Positions 49,401 through 60,434 of a stretch of 64,000 bases of DNA are shown in pieces. Numbering within the stretch: position 1 is the first letter of the stretch; each line of letters opens with the position of its first letter. The translations under genes and the position numbers were made by a program. The notes below the pieces were generated by a model that saw only the letters and a list, made by a program, of their open reading frames with translations, ran no database searches and had not been told where the DNA came from. This stretch comes from Chamaecrista fasciculata (lineage: Eukaryota; Streptophyta; Magnoliopsida; Fabales; Fabaceae), in NCBI GenBank assembly GCA_003254925.1, contig QANZ01055250.1, forward strand, positions 98,194 through 162,193, written 5' to 3'.

Positions 49401-49811
49401 GCAACAGGCTTACCCCTTGTTCCAAATGAGGGGGCAGCTCGAGCAGCATTAGCTGCTATAAACTTACAGCACAAGTTAGCAAAGATTGCTGGTGCAATCC
49501 CTGAGCATTTTGAAGCAGAGTTGGAGATAAATGATTTCCCCCAGAATGCTCGTTGGAAAGTCACACACAAGGAAACGTTGGGCCCAATTGCTGATTGGAC
49601 TGGAGCAGCTATTACCACTAGGGGGCAGTACTTCCCATCTGGGAAGATCCCAGGACCTGGAGAACGCAAACTTTACTTGTTCATTCAAGGTCCAAGTGAG
49701 CAGTCTGTTAAAAGAGCTAAAGCAGAGTTGAAGCGTGTTTTAGAAGACATCACAAATCGTGCTTTGCAACTTCCTGGTGGATCTCAACCGGGAAAATACT
49801 CAATCATATAA
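46419..49811 (+). CDS. RH42: DEAD-box RNA helicase RH42 (Prp5/DDX46 type)
   Basis: An uninterrupted 1130-aa frame starts at ATG 46419 (MDKGKHKSRKEDSD); the longer upstream frame reads through intron sequence and is rejected. Residues 5-210 are an R/E/D/K-rich RS-like domain. DPLDAFM is near residue 345, a motif of Prp5-type helicases linked to snRNP contact. The helicase core has AKTGSGKT (about 540), PTREL (576), TPGR (625), DEAD in VMDEADRMFDMGF (652), SAT (683), SRGLD (804) and HRVGRTGRAG (828), all intact. The C-terminus has a conserved ITTRGQYFPSGK block and an acidic insert. Prp5/DDX46 proteins act in early spliceosome assembly at U2 snRNP; in Arabidopsis the homologue is RCF1/RH42, needed for cold-responsive splicing. 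The coding exon has no introns. Confidence 0.96.
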   Translation: MDKGKHKSRKEDSDRKDGDSNRSHRERDRDRMGEREKNRNEGKHRDREKRDHESQQYEREKSSDSSEDRHDREREKRRDMNHKDRTRIQDEERERVRDKKRDRDRQNKERDRKDRIRQKERERREEKERGRDREREMDRRERDKERETERDRGRRVSERDNRREVESDHTDDDSRPRDRKRHRREKEDVDHKGREKERSTSKLSRPSEDIQVSPRTKNGEDDSDTNEKRLSGEEEIEDEQKRLDEEMEKRRRRVQEWQELRRKREEAEREKHGEPSADEPKSGKAWTLEGESDDEEGHITGMPDTAMSVDEDDKHANEELRDLIMEDAGSDLHDKNTGSPADEEIDPLDAFMNSMVLPEVEKLNNALAPSTADRSTVLNPADRLDEQSHGEQLRTGLNKSIGRIIPGEGSDSDYEDLDDEGEPLDEDDDEFMKRVKKTKAEKLAIVDHSKIDYKPFKKNFHIEVKEVAKMTLEEVAAYRKQLELKIHGKDVPKPVKSWHQTGLTGKILETLKKLNYEKPMSIQAQALPVIMSGRDCIGIAKTGSGKTLAFVLPMLRHIKDQPPVVAGDGPIGLIMAPTRELVQQIYSDIKKFTKVLGLRCVPVYGGSGVAQQISELKRGAEILVCTPGRMIDILCTSSGKITNLRRVTYLVMDEADRMFDMGFEPQITRIVQNIRPDRQTVLFSATFPRQVEILARKVLNRPVEIQVGGRSVVNKDITQLIEVRPENERFLRLLEILGEWYEKGKILIFVQSQEKCDALFKDLLRHGYPCLSLHGAKDQTDRESTISDFKRNVCNLLIATSIASRGLDVKELELVINFDVPNHYEDYVHRVGRTGRAGRKGYAITFISEDAARYAPDLVKALELSEQIVPDDLKALASNFTAKVNQGIEQAHGSGYGGSGFKFNEEEDEVRKAAKKAQAKEYGFEEDKSDSEDDDDGIRKAGGDISQHPAFAQILVAATKGNSSTVPTPISNAQLMSNGGQPVSLPSVLGLQTVATGLPLVPNEGAARAALAAINLQHKLAKIAGAIPEHFEAELEINDFPQNARWKVTHKETLGPIADWTGAAITTRGQYFPSGKIPGPGERKLYLFIQGPSEQSVKRAKAELKRVLEDITNRALQLPGGSQPGKYSII

Positions 49812-51730
49812 AGGGTGGGATCCTGTTCTCATTTAATATATTATTGCTTGCTTATTGATAGTAGCTACTGAATTTAATCCCCATTGCTTACTGAGCTGTT
49901 TGTTGTTCAGTCATTGCAGACTTCTGGCATTAAATCTGTCTCAAGTCTCAATGGCTGCCGAAGAGTAATACTTAGTCTGTTGGATACAGCCATTTGTTAG
50001 CTTTATGTACCCCCGCATGTAGTGTTAAGAGGACTCTCCTGCCAACTGGTTTTTGATGTTGCTGATCTCTCTGCTTTCTTATTGCATTCTAGGTGTATGA
50101 CTGTCATGGCTTGATTGTCTAGTTAGATGTATTTTTTCTTCTGTTTCATCTTTTTGGGTTGAGGTTACAGGATAAAATAGATATTTTGTTCTGGGGTTAA
50201 ATTTGTAGTAAACTTGTTTCAGTACTTGTTTAGAATGCTTAGCCAATAGCCGGTATACTGGTCGTGGTTTGTTTAGCAAAATGAGCATCAGTTTACAACT
50301 GTTTACAATCTGGGAAATGTTGCACAGTATTTATGTTTCTTAACTTTTCCTTTTCACCTATTCAAGAACAAAATATTTTGAAATTCCAATCTCCACATGT
50401 GTCTGTGTTTTTCATGTCCATCTTCTCATATCATTTTGTAAATCAATTATTACTTACCAGTAAGATATTTTATTTTTGATCAAAATTATTATCTGCACAA
50501 ATTGAATACCCTTTTTATGTTGTTCCTTATGGTCTTGGGGATCGCTTGAGCTCATGTTTGCAAATTAAATATTGTCCTTGTTAGTTATTCTTGGAGTAAG
50601 CATCTTTAGAACACGTGATTTTTCCATGTGTTGTGCTGTGTTCAAGATACTTAGGATCTATTATGACATTATGTTAGTTTATCTGATTCTATCTGTGAAC
50701 TTTTCAGGTTTTCAGTTGGGAGATTTATTATTTAAAATGATAAAAAATAATTGGATATGGTTGGGAAATTGCAAAGCCATTTACTGATACATTGCCATAA
50801 ATGTCATGGTTTGGGTTGCAGTGGAAGTTCCAGGAGAGCTGGAGAGGATATCTTTTTGTAAGTTTGCCTTTTATTGGATATCTTCAATGGCGGGTGTAAT
50901 TGTCATTTGTCAATGTCATCAGAGCCTATAGTCATTACCTCAATCTTTGCGCATTGTAGATTTCCATTAAATGTCAAGATATTTGGGATTAGCAATTTAG
51001 CTGTAATGAATTTATGTGCAAGGGAGGCAAGTGGCTATTGTTTAGAACTGCCTAATAGATTTATCTCAACTTTAAAACTCAATTTACCTTCAGAGTGCGC
51101 ATTTATTCGTTGTTTCTTATAATATATATATATATTTGTGTTATTGTGTTTATTGTCTATTTTCTCACATATTATTGTTTCTTGATAGGGTGTATGAGCA
51201 TCTTTTTCTCGTACATGACAGAGAAACAAGCCTGGTGAGTGTCTGGAGCATGGTGTCCAACAATTAAAATACTGCTACCTCCAGATTCTTAGAAGCCTTC
51301 CTTGGAAGTCAAAATTCGTTTGATGAAGAGGGTTTGCTGGCCTACCTTGTTTTCGAATAGTAATTATAATCACTATTATTGTTTCCTGTTTTCATTTTGA
51401 AACTTCAGTTATGTAATATAGTTCTTTTTTCTGCTTTTGTAAAATTTTGGCTCTGTTTTTTGTTTTCTATGAAATATTCTTCTCTTCGGTATCATTAATT
51501 TTTACTTTCTCTGAATCTAACAGCTCATTAGCTTCTTCTATGTTGTTTTTTAGTGACCACTGATCAGTATGTTGAATTTGTCTTTTCCTTGTCTTTTTTT
51601 ATCATTACTACCGTACTGTAACTTAAAGTAAGTTTCCAAATCTCTATCTTCTATCCTCCTTGCTTTTCTTACCACCTCCCACTTATCTTCCTAGTGTCTC
51701 TTCTTTTCTGGTTTCAAAACTCACCTTAAA
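49812..51730 (+). other. 3' UTR and downstream region of RH42
   Basis: The first 250-500 bases are probably 3' UTR. Composition remains transcript-like (TG-rich, moderate GC) for longer, so alternative 3' exons are possible. No conserved ORF is seen. An AT microsatellite lies at 51121-51135. Confidence 0.5.
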
Positions 51731-51744
51731 TGTACATGGAATTT

Positions 51745-52190
51745 AGGCAAAAGTGTCAATTTTGTCCCCAAAGTTCAAAGTCATTTTCAACATCATTTCT
51801 CAGTTTTTTTTTGTGCCGTGAATATTTTGTCCCTAATGTTTGCAAAAATTCTAACATCATTCTAAATACTAATCTCTCCCAAATTAATAATAAAAAGTCT
51901 ATTATATATGATCTCTTGGTTAATTTGTCTTAATATTTGATTATATTTCATGATCCAAGTGCAAAAGGTAGCTTATTTTGATAGTAGTGATGTCACAATT
52001 TTTTTTTATGATATCTTTAGAGAAAACGCCAACTTTTGTACTTGGGATGAGATTGGATTCAATATTAAGATAGTTTGTCCAGGTGATGACCAATTTAGAT
52101 TTTTTTTTATTACTAATTTGGATGATATTAACTCTTAGGATGAAATTTCTGAATTTGTAAACATTGGAGAAAAAATTGGCAGCAAAAGAA
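51745..52190. mobile_element. Eroded TIR element, possible distant relative of family A
   Basis: The left end starts aggcaaaagtgtcaattttg and tccccaaagttcaaa, like the family A terminus. Towards the right, gaaaaaattggcagcaaaag is only a weak mirror. The interior differs from family A. The boundaries are approximate. Confidence 0.4.
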
Positions 52191-54976
52191 CATTTTTAGG
52201 AGTTGCTTTTCTGCACTTCTACACTAGCTACTTATCTTTTACGAGTTTAAGAGTTAAAACCTCATGTTTTTTTCTGTAGATAATTACATATGGCTTTCTT
52301 CATAATAAGTGAACATCATATTATTTGTACAAATTGTTCTTAGTAGAACCCTTTGTGTCTTTGATCTACAATGATCTGATCATATTCATGATATGCATTA
52401 CAATGAAGTTGTGCTATCCTAACCAGTAGATTAACCATGGATAAACATCCGTGCTTGGTTTTTATATGAACTTTCACCAAGTTTCACTAGTCTTGGATTT
52501 GGAGAAGTTTATGATATAATCACGAGAAATAATGGACTAGGTCACTTGGATGGAACAGATTCAGGACTAAGAATACCTGCTGAAAATGTGTATGCTTAAG
52601 CTTTGCACAGACATGGAGCAGTGAAGAGGACAGCTTCAAAGACATTGCTATTCTCTGCATGCAAGACGAACTTACAGTAATTCCCTGATTGAATGATCAT
52701 AGACAATTGTATGATGGATATAATGGCTGAGAAGGTAATTTAGATGAACTTGTGCTCTCAAGAATGACAATATGTTTTATATGTCATCTAGTCTAGTTAA
52801 AGCTGAAATTTTGTCAGAAGAACTTTGAAATTAGTGTTAGATGTGCTGTTAATTTTATGCTACGATTTGATGTCTTAACTGTTCAATTTTAAAGAATTAT
52901 ATATGTATTCTGCATATCTAACATATGTAACAGAGACTGCTTGTGAAATCTTACTATGTTGAGCTATTTGTTGTGGTTGTTGACTGAAGGCATGCCTACT
53001 GATATAAAGTATTTTCTACTCTGGGTTATTATACCTATTCACATTATCAAATATTCTGAGTTTTCTTGTTGTCCAGGTTTTGTTGCAATTTACTATGTAT
53101 GGTGAAGTTGTTTCAGCCTTTCAGGGGAAGCTTACTGCACACTGTTAAAATTTGGTGATCTTATCTCATTTAAATGAGAATTGTGGGATGCTTATTGAGT
53201 AAATAAACACGAAGAAAATGATGAAATTTAAAAATCACTATCATAATTAGTTTCTTACTTTCTTCTATTTGGCCCCATTTCGTTAGGAACCTGCTTGAAA
53301 CTTGAGAATTGGGAAGGAAAGGGTAGGAAAAGATTCTAAAAAAGAGAACGGAACATGTTGGAGTGGAAGAAAGGCTTAACTGGTGAGGACTTTGGAGAAT
53401 TTTGAAGAGTTAGTTCAAAATCATTCATTCTCATTCACTCTTGATGATATGTTTGGATTGAGAGTAATGTGAAAGGTATCATATTTGCTAACATTCAAAC
53501 AAATGGAATATGCATGAATTAATTTTCGTTTCCTTCCCTATCAGTCTTTTTCCTATGTCTTCCCTCTTAATTTCCAAATATGACATTAACTTTCAAACAA
53601 AGATTTTTTAATGAAACATTTCATTTCCTCCATTATTACTTGCTACTCAATCAATCAAAGTAGGGTATGCTTGGGATGAAGGACAGAAAGAGAATGGAAA
53701 GAGAGATAATGGAAGAGAAGAGAAGGTTTTGTTTGGAAAAACTCTTCCAAAATCTCGCAAAGTGGGAAGACTTTAAAGACAGTGACGACTGGTTGTTGGT
53801 TTGGGAATTCTTTGCGTGAGGGGTTTTACAACTAATACCTGTACTTGCTGTTGACTTGAAAGCTGATATACCAAATAGGTAATACTTGCTTTAATTTCTT
53901 TATCTAATTTGATTTTCATCTGAAATCTCAACTCAGGTGAAGCATCAAGAAGTGTAAGCTGTAGAAGACTTCCCTGAGCTTGATATTTCGATATCATTTG
54001 AAAAATCTTTGCCTTGGAAATCTTACACAGGGGGATCCAATCATAATATGGTGGTTTTTACTTATTAAGACCAATTAACGACTACACAATTGTGGCCATG
54101 GAGTTTAACTTAAATTTAACCCTGGATTGAATAGCCCCCTTGTTATTATTTGATTATGACTCGAAAATTCCTGTTACCCTTTTTTCCCTTCAATTTCTGG
54201 TAGAATCTCCTCCTTGGAGTTTATGAGATAGTATAAAAGTTTTTTTTTTTTCTTTTATGATTGATCTGTAACAATTTTTTTAGATTTTAATTTTTATGAT
54301 AATCATGATATAAAATTTGCTCTTCACTGCTCAATCCAAAGGCACCCTTGTGTTCTTTGTGTTCACTGCTAAAGGGATATAGGTTCCATCTTCCTATTTT
54401 TTGTTCACAATTTCTCAAGTAACTCAATATTTAAATAGATAATTTAAAATATCTAACGCAATTATTATAGTATATATATATATATATATATATAAGAGGA
54501 AAACCACTTTTTTGTCTCTTAAGGTAGGTTAGGTCCATTTGCTTTTAAAAGAATAAAATACTCTTTGTATTCCTCGAAAAATTATTAATGTTTACTTTTT
54601 AATTTTTCGTCCATTTGGCTTTGTTTCTTTTGAAGTACGAAGGACAAATGAATAAATATTGGTTATCTTTCAAAGATTAAAAAATAATTTTTTTATAACG
54701 CATTTTTTTATTTTTAAGTTTATCTCTCTTTTCTCTCTCATCGTCATTCTCTTCTCCTCCTTCTCTTTCCATCCCCAACAATCCAACATCTCTCATCTTT
54801 CTTAATCTCTTCATTATCTCTCTAGGCATTCTTTATCTTTGAACAAACTCTCTCTCTCTCGTTCTTTTTTTCTCTTATTCATTGTGTGAGATGAGGAAGA
54901 CGAAGTAAAGTGTGCTTTTTCACAAGTTTTGTAGCAAAGTCTTACTAGCCAACATGTTTATGAGTGAGTGAGAAAT
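52191..54976. other. Intergenic spacer without recognised genes
   Basis: I find no conserved coding block on either strand. There is an AT microsatellite at about 54472-54494 and a CT-rich stretch at 54725-54885. Short open frames look random. Confidence 0.55.
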
Positions 54977-55205
54977 GGGGAACGGATCCTCGAGAGTTCC
55001 ATTTTGTGCCGTTCGTGTGCATTTCTTTCAATCCTGGCCATTAACCTCATCAATGGTTCTCTAGCATGCCACACGTACTAAACAATGCAATTGTACATTT
55101 TTAATTAATAAAAAAACTACATTTCAAAGCCTTGTATTTCTTTCACTTGACTGTATTCCAAAGCTTCCAAAATGAGCGAAAGTTGGAGTTATGTTTCAAT
55201 TGACC

Positions 55206-56166
55206 TCCCATAATTAGGGATGACAATGGTAGAATATTTAGTAATTTTGTTATTACCTGTATTTTATTTATTTATAATATTAATATTTATATTCTATCCG
55301 TATCTAGTATCTAATATATTAATATATGTATTCATACTTTATTTGATATTTGACATTCGATGGGTACTTGAAATATTCGAACAAAATATGAATATGAGTA
55401 AAATATTTTATTTTATAAACAGAATATATTGGGTATCCGATATGCAGTATCCATCAACTAAAATAAATAAATGAAATTATTATTAATTTATATTTTAAAT
55501 TTGTTTTTCAAAATAAAAAATTTAAATTCGAAAAACTAAAAATAATTATATAAATATAATTAATTAAATTTAAATAATTATATATAAAATATTAAAATGA
55601 ATGTAAAATATAAAAATTAAATAAATAATAGGCTACTGATATTAGCTACTCATATGAAGCATGGACACTGACATGGACACGGACATACCGACACGTTAAA
55701 TTTTTAAAATTACATGACACGACATGACACGGACACGCCGACACGTTAAATTCTTAAAAATAATAAAAAAACAATGAATTTTTATGAAAACTTTAAAAAT
55801 TACAATGTTTATTCATAATATATGTCATATGTGTCATTATTTTTGTTGTTTGTCATGCTAAAGTCACAAAAAAATAATTTTATATTCTGAAACTTATGAA
55901 TACATGTCGTATGGGCGTCGTACGAGTGTCAGACACGGCGACACGCCCTCAAAATGAAATATCCATGTTTCATAGGGGTACCTTAACTATTCGTTCATTT
56001 TGGATAAATATAAAGTATCTGACAACAATATTTATATTCACCTAATATTTAAAAAATATTTAATTTTTACTATTTGTTCTATTAGACATCTGATATTCGA
56101 TAAATATTGAATATTTTTTTAAAAAAGAAATGAACGGATACCCTAATCATTTTTTTTATCATCCCA
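55206..56166. mobile_element. Third-level insertion with gggatgacaatgg-type ends
   Basis: The left end is attagggatgacaatggtag. The right end is cggataccctaatc followed by tttatcatccc. This matches a common plant TIR pattern (gggatga-caatgg). ccataa flanks both sides (55208 and 56168 areas), a possible short target duplication. The interior is AT-rich and contains yet another element. Confidence 0.55.
55655..55975. mobile_element. Fourth-level TIR element rich in acacggacac phrases
   Basis: The left end is tatgaagcatggacactgac, with repeated gacacggacacgccgacacg. The right end, as complement, is tatgaaacatggatatttca with cgtgtcgccgtgtc. It is about 320 bp with no ORF. Confidence 0.6.
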
Positions 56167-56644
56167 ATCCATAACTCAATAAGGCTTTGAAACACAATTT
56201 TTTATTAATTAAAACTGCACACTTGCATTGTTTAGTACACATGGCACACTAGAAAACTATTGATGAGGTCAATGGCCAGGATTGGACATTTTTCCCCAAG
56301 GAAACATCTGCATTTTTGTAATTTCGAAAAAGAATCAATCAGAAAACTTATTCCTATAGATGGCCAGATGTGACAACTTTTGCTTTATTTTTTTTTAAAT
56401 GTCCATCAGCCTATTTTTTTTAAATTTCCATCAGCAGGTGGGGTCCCGTATTATATATATATATATTTATTTATTTATAAATTATATTAAAAATTTTAAT
56501 TATATAAAACTATATCTAAAATATTATTTTTTTCAGAAAATTCTAAAATTAAATTAAAGTGAATAAAAATAAAAATTTATAAAATTTATTCATGTTTAAA
56601 AATTATCTCAAATATTTTTATTTTCATAAAATTTAAAAATTAAA

Positions 56645-57011
56645 CTAAAATTAGGCAAAAGTGATAATTTTGTCCCAAAATTTTACACCAACTGTCAATT
56701 TCGTCCCCAATCTTTTTTTACTGTCAATTTTATCCTTTAACTAACTTCTTTCAATAAATTAACGATAGACTGCATCCTGTTTTTTTAATCTGAGTTAGGA
56801 TTTGAGTTTATTTTTCTACCAATTTTACATTATATATCCTTAGCCACATAGATTATGTCGATAATATTTGGCTAAAGTAACAGCAAAGGATAAAAATTGC
56901 CTAAAATGTGAAACATTGGGGGACGAAGATGACAACAAAAAAAGATTGGGGACGAAATTGACAGTTAATGTAAAGTTTAGAGACGAAATTAGTACTTTTG
57001 CCTTAAAATTA
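56645..57011. mobile_element. TIR element, family A (copy 5), inside the foldback arm
   Basis: The element 56654-57002 begins ggcaaaagtgataattttgt and ends gtacttttgcc. The flanking 9-mers ctaaaatta (56645-56653) and ttaaaatta (57003-57011) differ at one base. The mirror position in the right arm holds a truncated copy (58182-58334). Confidence 0.85.
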
Positions 57012-57599
57012 TTGATAAAGTTATTTTCGAAGGAAGAGATTTTCAATAGCAAGTGGATTGATATATCAGTATATTTATATAATATACTAAAGTAATGGTG
57101 TATTTGATACGCTGTGATCTTAGATGTTATAGTTTTTTAGATGTCATGGTACGTGATACTATAGTATAAGATACCTGGTATTTATAATATAACGTTTGGT
57201 ATGACAATAGTAGAAATCAGATATGTAAGATGCATATGTTGGCTATTCTCTATTGAATAACATCAATCTTCTTTAAATTAGAGCTTTAATTAGAAAATGT
57301 CATTGGTTGTTCAGATACTTTGGTTTGTTTTATTTGTTAACTTAAGACTCTATTTACCAAGAACTTCTTGACATTTTTATAGTTAATTATATGATAAGAC
57401 TATAAATTTATTCATGTTTGGTAACACCATGATATCGTCATACGTTGACAACTAAGATAACGCCTTGTCATCAGATAACAACAAAAAGGGTGTGATCTGG
57501 TAACAACATAAAAAATTAAAAACTATGCCATTTCTGATGACAGGGTATGCAATGACATTTCTTAATTAAAGCTCCAATTTTACCATTTTTTGTTGTTTT

Positions 57600-57835
57600 T
57601 TCTATAAAACTTATTTTTTGGTCCCTAAACTTATTTCTATGAATAATCAAAATATATGGCTCATTCCTTGAATTACTGCAATTGTTAATAATTTGGTCTT
57701 AGGGTCAAATTTAGGGAAAAAAAACTAGTAAAAATTTAGGACAAAAAGTATTAATTAAGTATAAATTTAGGGACCAAAAAGTATAAAATCAGTTAAAATT
57801 CAAGGACCAAATAATGTATTTTGTTTGAAAATATA
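57600..57835. mobile_element. TIR element, family G (copy 2), in the foldback spacer
   Basis: The phrases tttggtccctaaacttattt, gaataatcaaaatatatggc and, at the right, aggaccaaataatgtatttt match family G at 40757-41070. The boundaries are approximate. Confidence 0.55.
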
Positions 57836-58181
57836 GTTTTTCAATAATTATTTACATATTTATTTTGAAAATATCAACATATGTTTTTAAGATGTTGGTA
57901 GGGTAAACATGTAAATTTAAAGAAGATTGATGACTTGATGTTATTCAATAGAGAATAGCCAACAAATGCATCTTACATATCTAATTTCTACTATTGTCAT
58001 ACCAAACGTTGTATTATAATTACCAAGTATCTTATACTATAGTATCACGTACCATGACATCTAAGAAACTATAACATCTATGATCACGGTGTGCCAAATA
58101 CACCCTTACTTTAGTATATTATATAAATATATAGATATCTCAATCCACTTTCCATTGAAAATCTCTTCCTTCGGAAATAAA

Positions 58182-58334
58182 CAGGATGAAGTCTGTCGTT
58201 AATTTATTGAAAGAAGTTAGTTAAAGGATAAAATTGACAAAAATGTGAAACATTGGGGATGAAATTGACAGTAAAAAAAGATTGGGGACGAAATTGGTAT
58301 ACAATTTTGGGACAAAATTATCACTTTTGCCTAA
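58182..58334. mobile_element. Truncated family A copy in the right foldback arm
   Basis: Only about half of the element remains: caggatgaagtctgtcgtta to gggacaaaattatcactttt and tgcc. Its partner in the left arm is full length. The rest was deleted after the arms formed. Confidence 0.75.
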
Positions 58335-58534
58335 TTTTAGTTTAATTTTGAAATTTTATGAAAATAAAAATATTAGAGATAATTTTTAAACATGAATAAA
58401 TTTTAAAATTTTTTATTTTTATTCACTTTAATTTAATTTTAGAATTTTCTAAAAATAATAATATTTTAGATATAGTTTTATATAATTAAAAATTTTAATA
58501 TAATTATAAATTTATAAATATATATATATATATA

Positions 58535-58880
58535 CTAGTCGCTTTGCGTGCCCACGCAAATATGTATATAAAATAAATAAGGGACTAAATTGTTAACTTA
58601 GTAAAGAAAGAGAGACCAAATAATAAATTTTATCTTATTTTTAATTTCATAGACTATAGTTTTAAACATGGACGACCAGAAAGGGGTGGAGCCATATATA
58701 TATACTAGAGGCTTTGCGTATCCTAACGGGCACGCAAATATGTATGTAAAATAAATGAGGGACTAAATCGTTAACACAGTAAAAAAGAAGGGATCAAATA
58801 ATAATTTTTCTCTTATTATTAATTTTGTTTTATAATTTGAAAATGTGGACGACCAAAAATGGGTGAAGCCATATAATATA
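58535..58880 (-). mobile_element. Two Helitron 3' ends in tandem
   Basis: On the minus strand each unit ends with a hairpin followed by CTAG and T. Unit 1 has tttgcgtg-cc-cacgcaaa at 58543-58560 and CTAG at 58535-58538. Unit 2 has tttgcgta...cacgcaaa at about 58713-58738 and CTAG at 58705-58708. The two units of about 170 bp are similar along their length (gggactaaat-gttaac, cgaccaaaaa/ggtg-agccatat). The rest of any Helitron is absent, and the unit is missing from the left arm. Confidence 0.65.
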
Positions 58881-59171
58881 AGATATATATATAATATATA
58901 ATATATAATATAGGTTCTATATTATATATTTTTATATATAAATATATAATATGGGACCCCACCTGCTCTGGACACGTGTCTAGTGCAGAAAATAGACTGA
59001 TGGAAATTTTAAAAAAATAAAGCAAAAGTTGTCACATCTGGCCATTTATAGGAATAAGTTTTTTGATTAATTTTTTTTCGGAATTATAAAAATGCATATG
59101 TTTCCTTGGGGAAAAAAGTGAAGGATTGAGAGAAATGCACAAAATGGAGGAACTCTTGAGAATCGGTTCCC

Positions 59172-60434
59172 GAAGAAATGAGTTATTTTTGTACATGAGA
59201 TTTTGGTCCACGTCAATACCTTACTGTTAAGGTGTGTGACTGAGAATGCATGGGACCGATCCTAAACTCAATTTGCCACTTTATAACATCTAAAAAAATG
59301 AAGAATGATTTGTTATAAATATTTTTTTATTAAACTTCCAATCAATAAAATAATTAATCTATCTCAACCCACCAAATCTTATATCCTTATTCACTCTATT
59401 AGTAATCTGTCAAAATTGAAAGTTTAAGTAAACTAAAAGAATGAGAATCTGAAATCATATCGTAAACATAAATCATAAAATTATAAGAATTTACTTAAGT
59501 ATAAATAATACAATTTTATACTAGAGATTTATTATTTAATTAACTTGAATGCATCAAAAGATATTCATTTTATTTTTTTTAGTTGTCATTATATATATAA
59601 ATATAAGTAAGGCAATTGATAACAAAAAATATTTATAAGTATATTAATATTCAAAAAGTTTCATATTTTAACAAAATATTTCATAAATCATTAATAATTT
59701 GTTTTAAAATAATTTCATAAAATATTTTATATTATATGAGTGATATTTAATATTACAAGGTCATAAAACTGTAGAATTGATGAGATATAAAATCATAAAA
59801 TTATATAAATAAAATCAAGATTTAAGTAAGATTCTGATAAATTTAAATTTTACTTAAGATCGAAATCGATTTATCTTTTTTTTTGGTGTACAAATCGATT
59901 TATCTTTTGCTAAAAAAAATCAATTTATCTAGATAAAATTATAAACTCATAAAATTTTAAGATTTAGAACAGGATTTTTAAATTTTAATTATCATGATCT
60001 CACCTCACTCTTCTTATAACTCCAAATCAGACTGTTAAGATATAAATTATGATATAACAAGTGATAGAAAATATACATTCCATTAATATATTCAATTCGT
60101 AATCAGTCTTTACAAATACGTACTATTCTTAAATAAAAGATGTAACCATCTTAACAATTTACATCCAAATCAAATTGAATAAAAAAATAAAAAATAAAAG
60201 AATCTAATCCAATATGTTCTTCTTTCTGGCCATTAGTCTTCAATCTTGTTACGTTGATCATCAATAGGAATTTGAACTTGCTCCAATGATGTTATGAAAA
60301 TAGTACGCTTTCAAAATCCCTAAAGAAAAACCCACAATTGAATTAGTTAATGACAAAAAAAAGAGTTAATTAATTATAAAATACCAAATAATAATCAACA
60401 AATGTTATAATTCAAGTAATTACCAGTTATATTA
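59172..60434. other. AT-rich spacer and 3' flank of the RING gene
   Basis: No gene is recognised. The region is extremely AT-rich. It contains a 17-bp direct repeat with a T-run between (59863-59908). The last 150-250 bases are probably 3' UTR of the minus-strand RING gene. Confidence 0.55.
59863..59908 (-). mobile_element. Tiny T-run insertion flanked by a 17-bp direct repeat
   Basis: aaatcgatttatctttt occurs at 59863-59879 and 59892-59908. The 12 bases between are tttttggtgtac. It has the same form as the other small A-tailed footprints in the window. Confidence 0.5.

Larger units (their letters stand above)
55036..56272. mobile_element. Second hairpin element inserted in the left arm
   Basis: The ends are inverted: cctggccattaacctcatca (about 55036) continues to tttcaaagcc (about 55133). 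The complement is ggctttgaaacac (56182) through attgatgaggtcaatggcca (56260-56280). Arms are about 100-120 bp. Its centre holds another element (55206-56166). Confidence 0.65.
54977..59171. mobile_element. Large foldback (inverted-repeat) element with nested insertions
   Basis: The outer arms are inverted copies. The left end 54977-55045 (gggaacggatcctcgagagt) matches the complement of 59100-59171 (gggaaccgattctcaagagt). After an insertion, the left arm resumes at about 56270 and runs to about 57272; the right arm runs from about 57926. Paired landmarks include ttgtttccttggggaa/ttccccaaggaaac, tggccatttataggaataag and its complement, and ttcaatagagaatagccaac. The central spacer is about 650 bp. 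Flanks gtgagaaatg and cgaagaaatg share 7-8 of 10 bases, a possible eroded 9-bp duplication. No transposase frame is seen. Confidence 0.7.

Noticed and set aside
55220..55474. 84-codon hydrophobic ORF
   Set aside because: AT-rich transposon interior; the Phe/Ile/Tyr-rich composition is what random AT-rich DNA gives.
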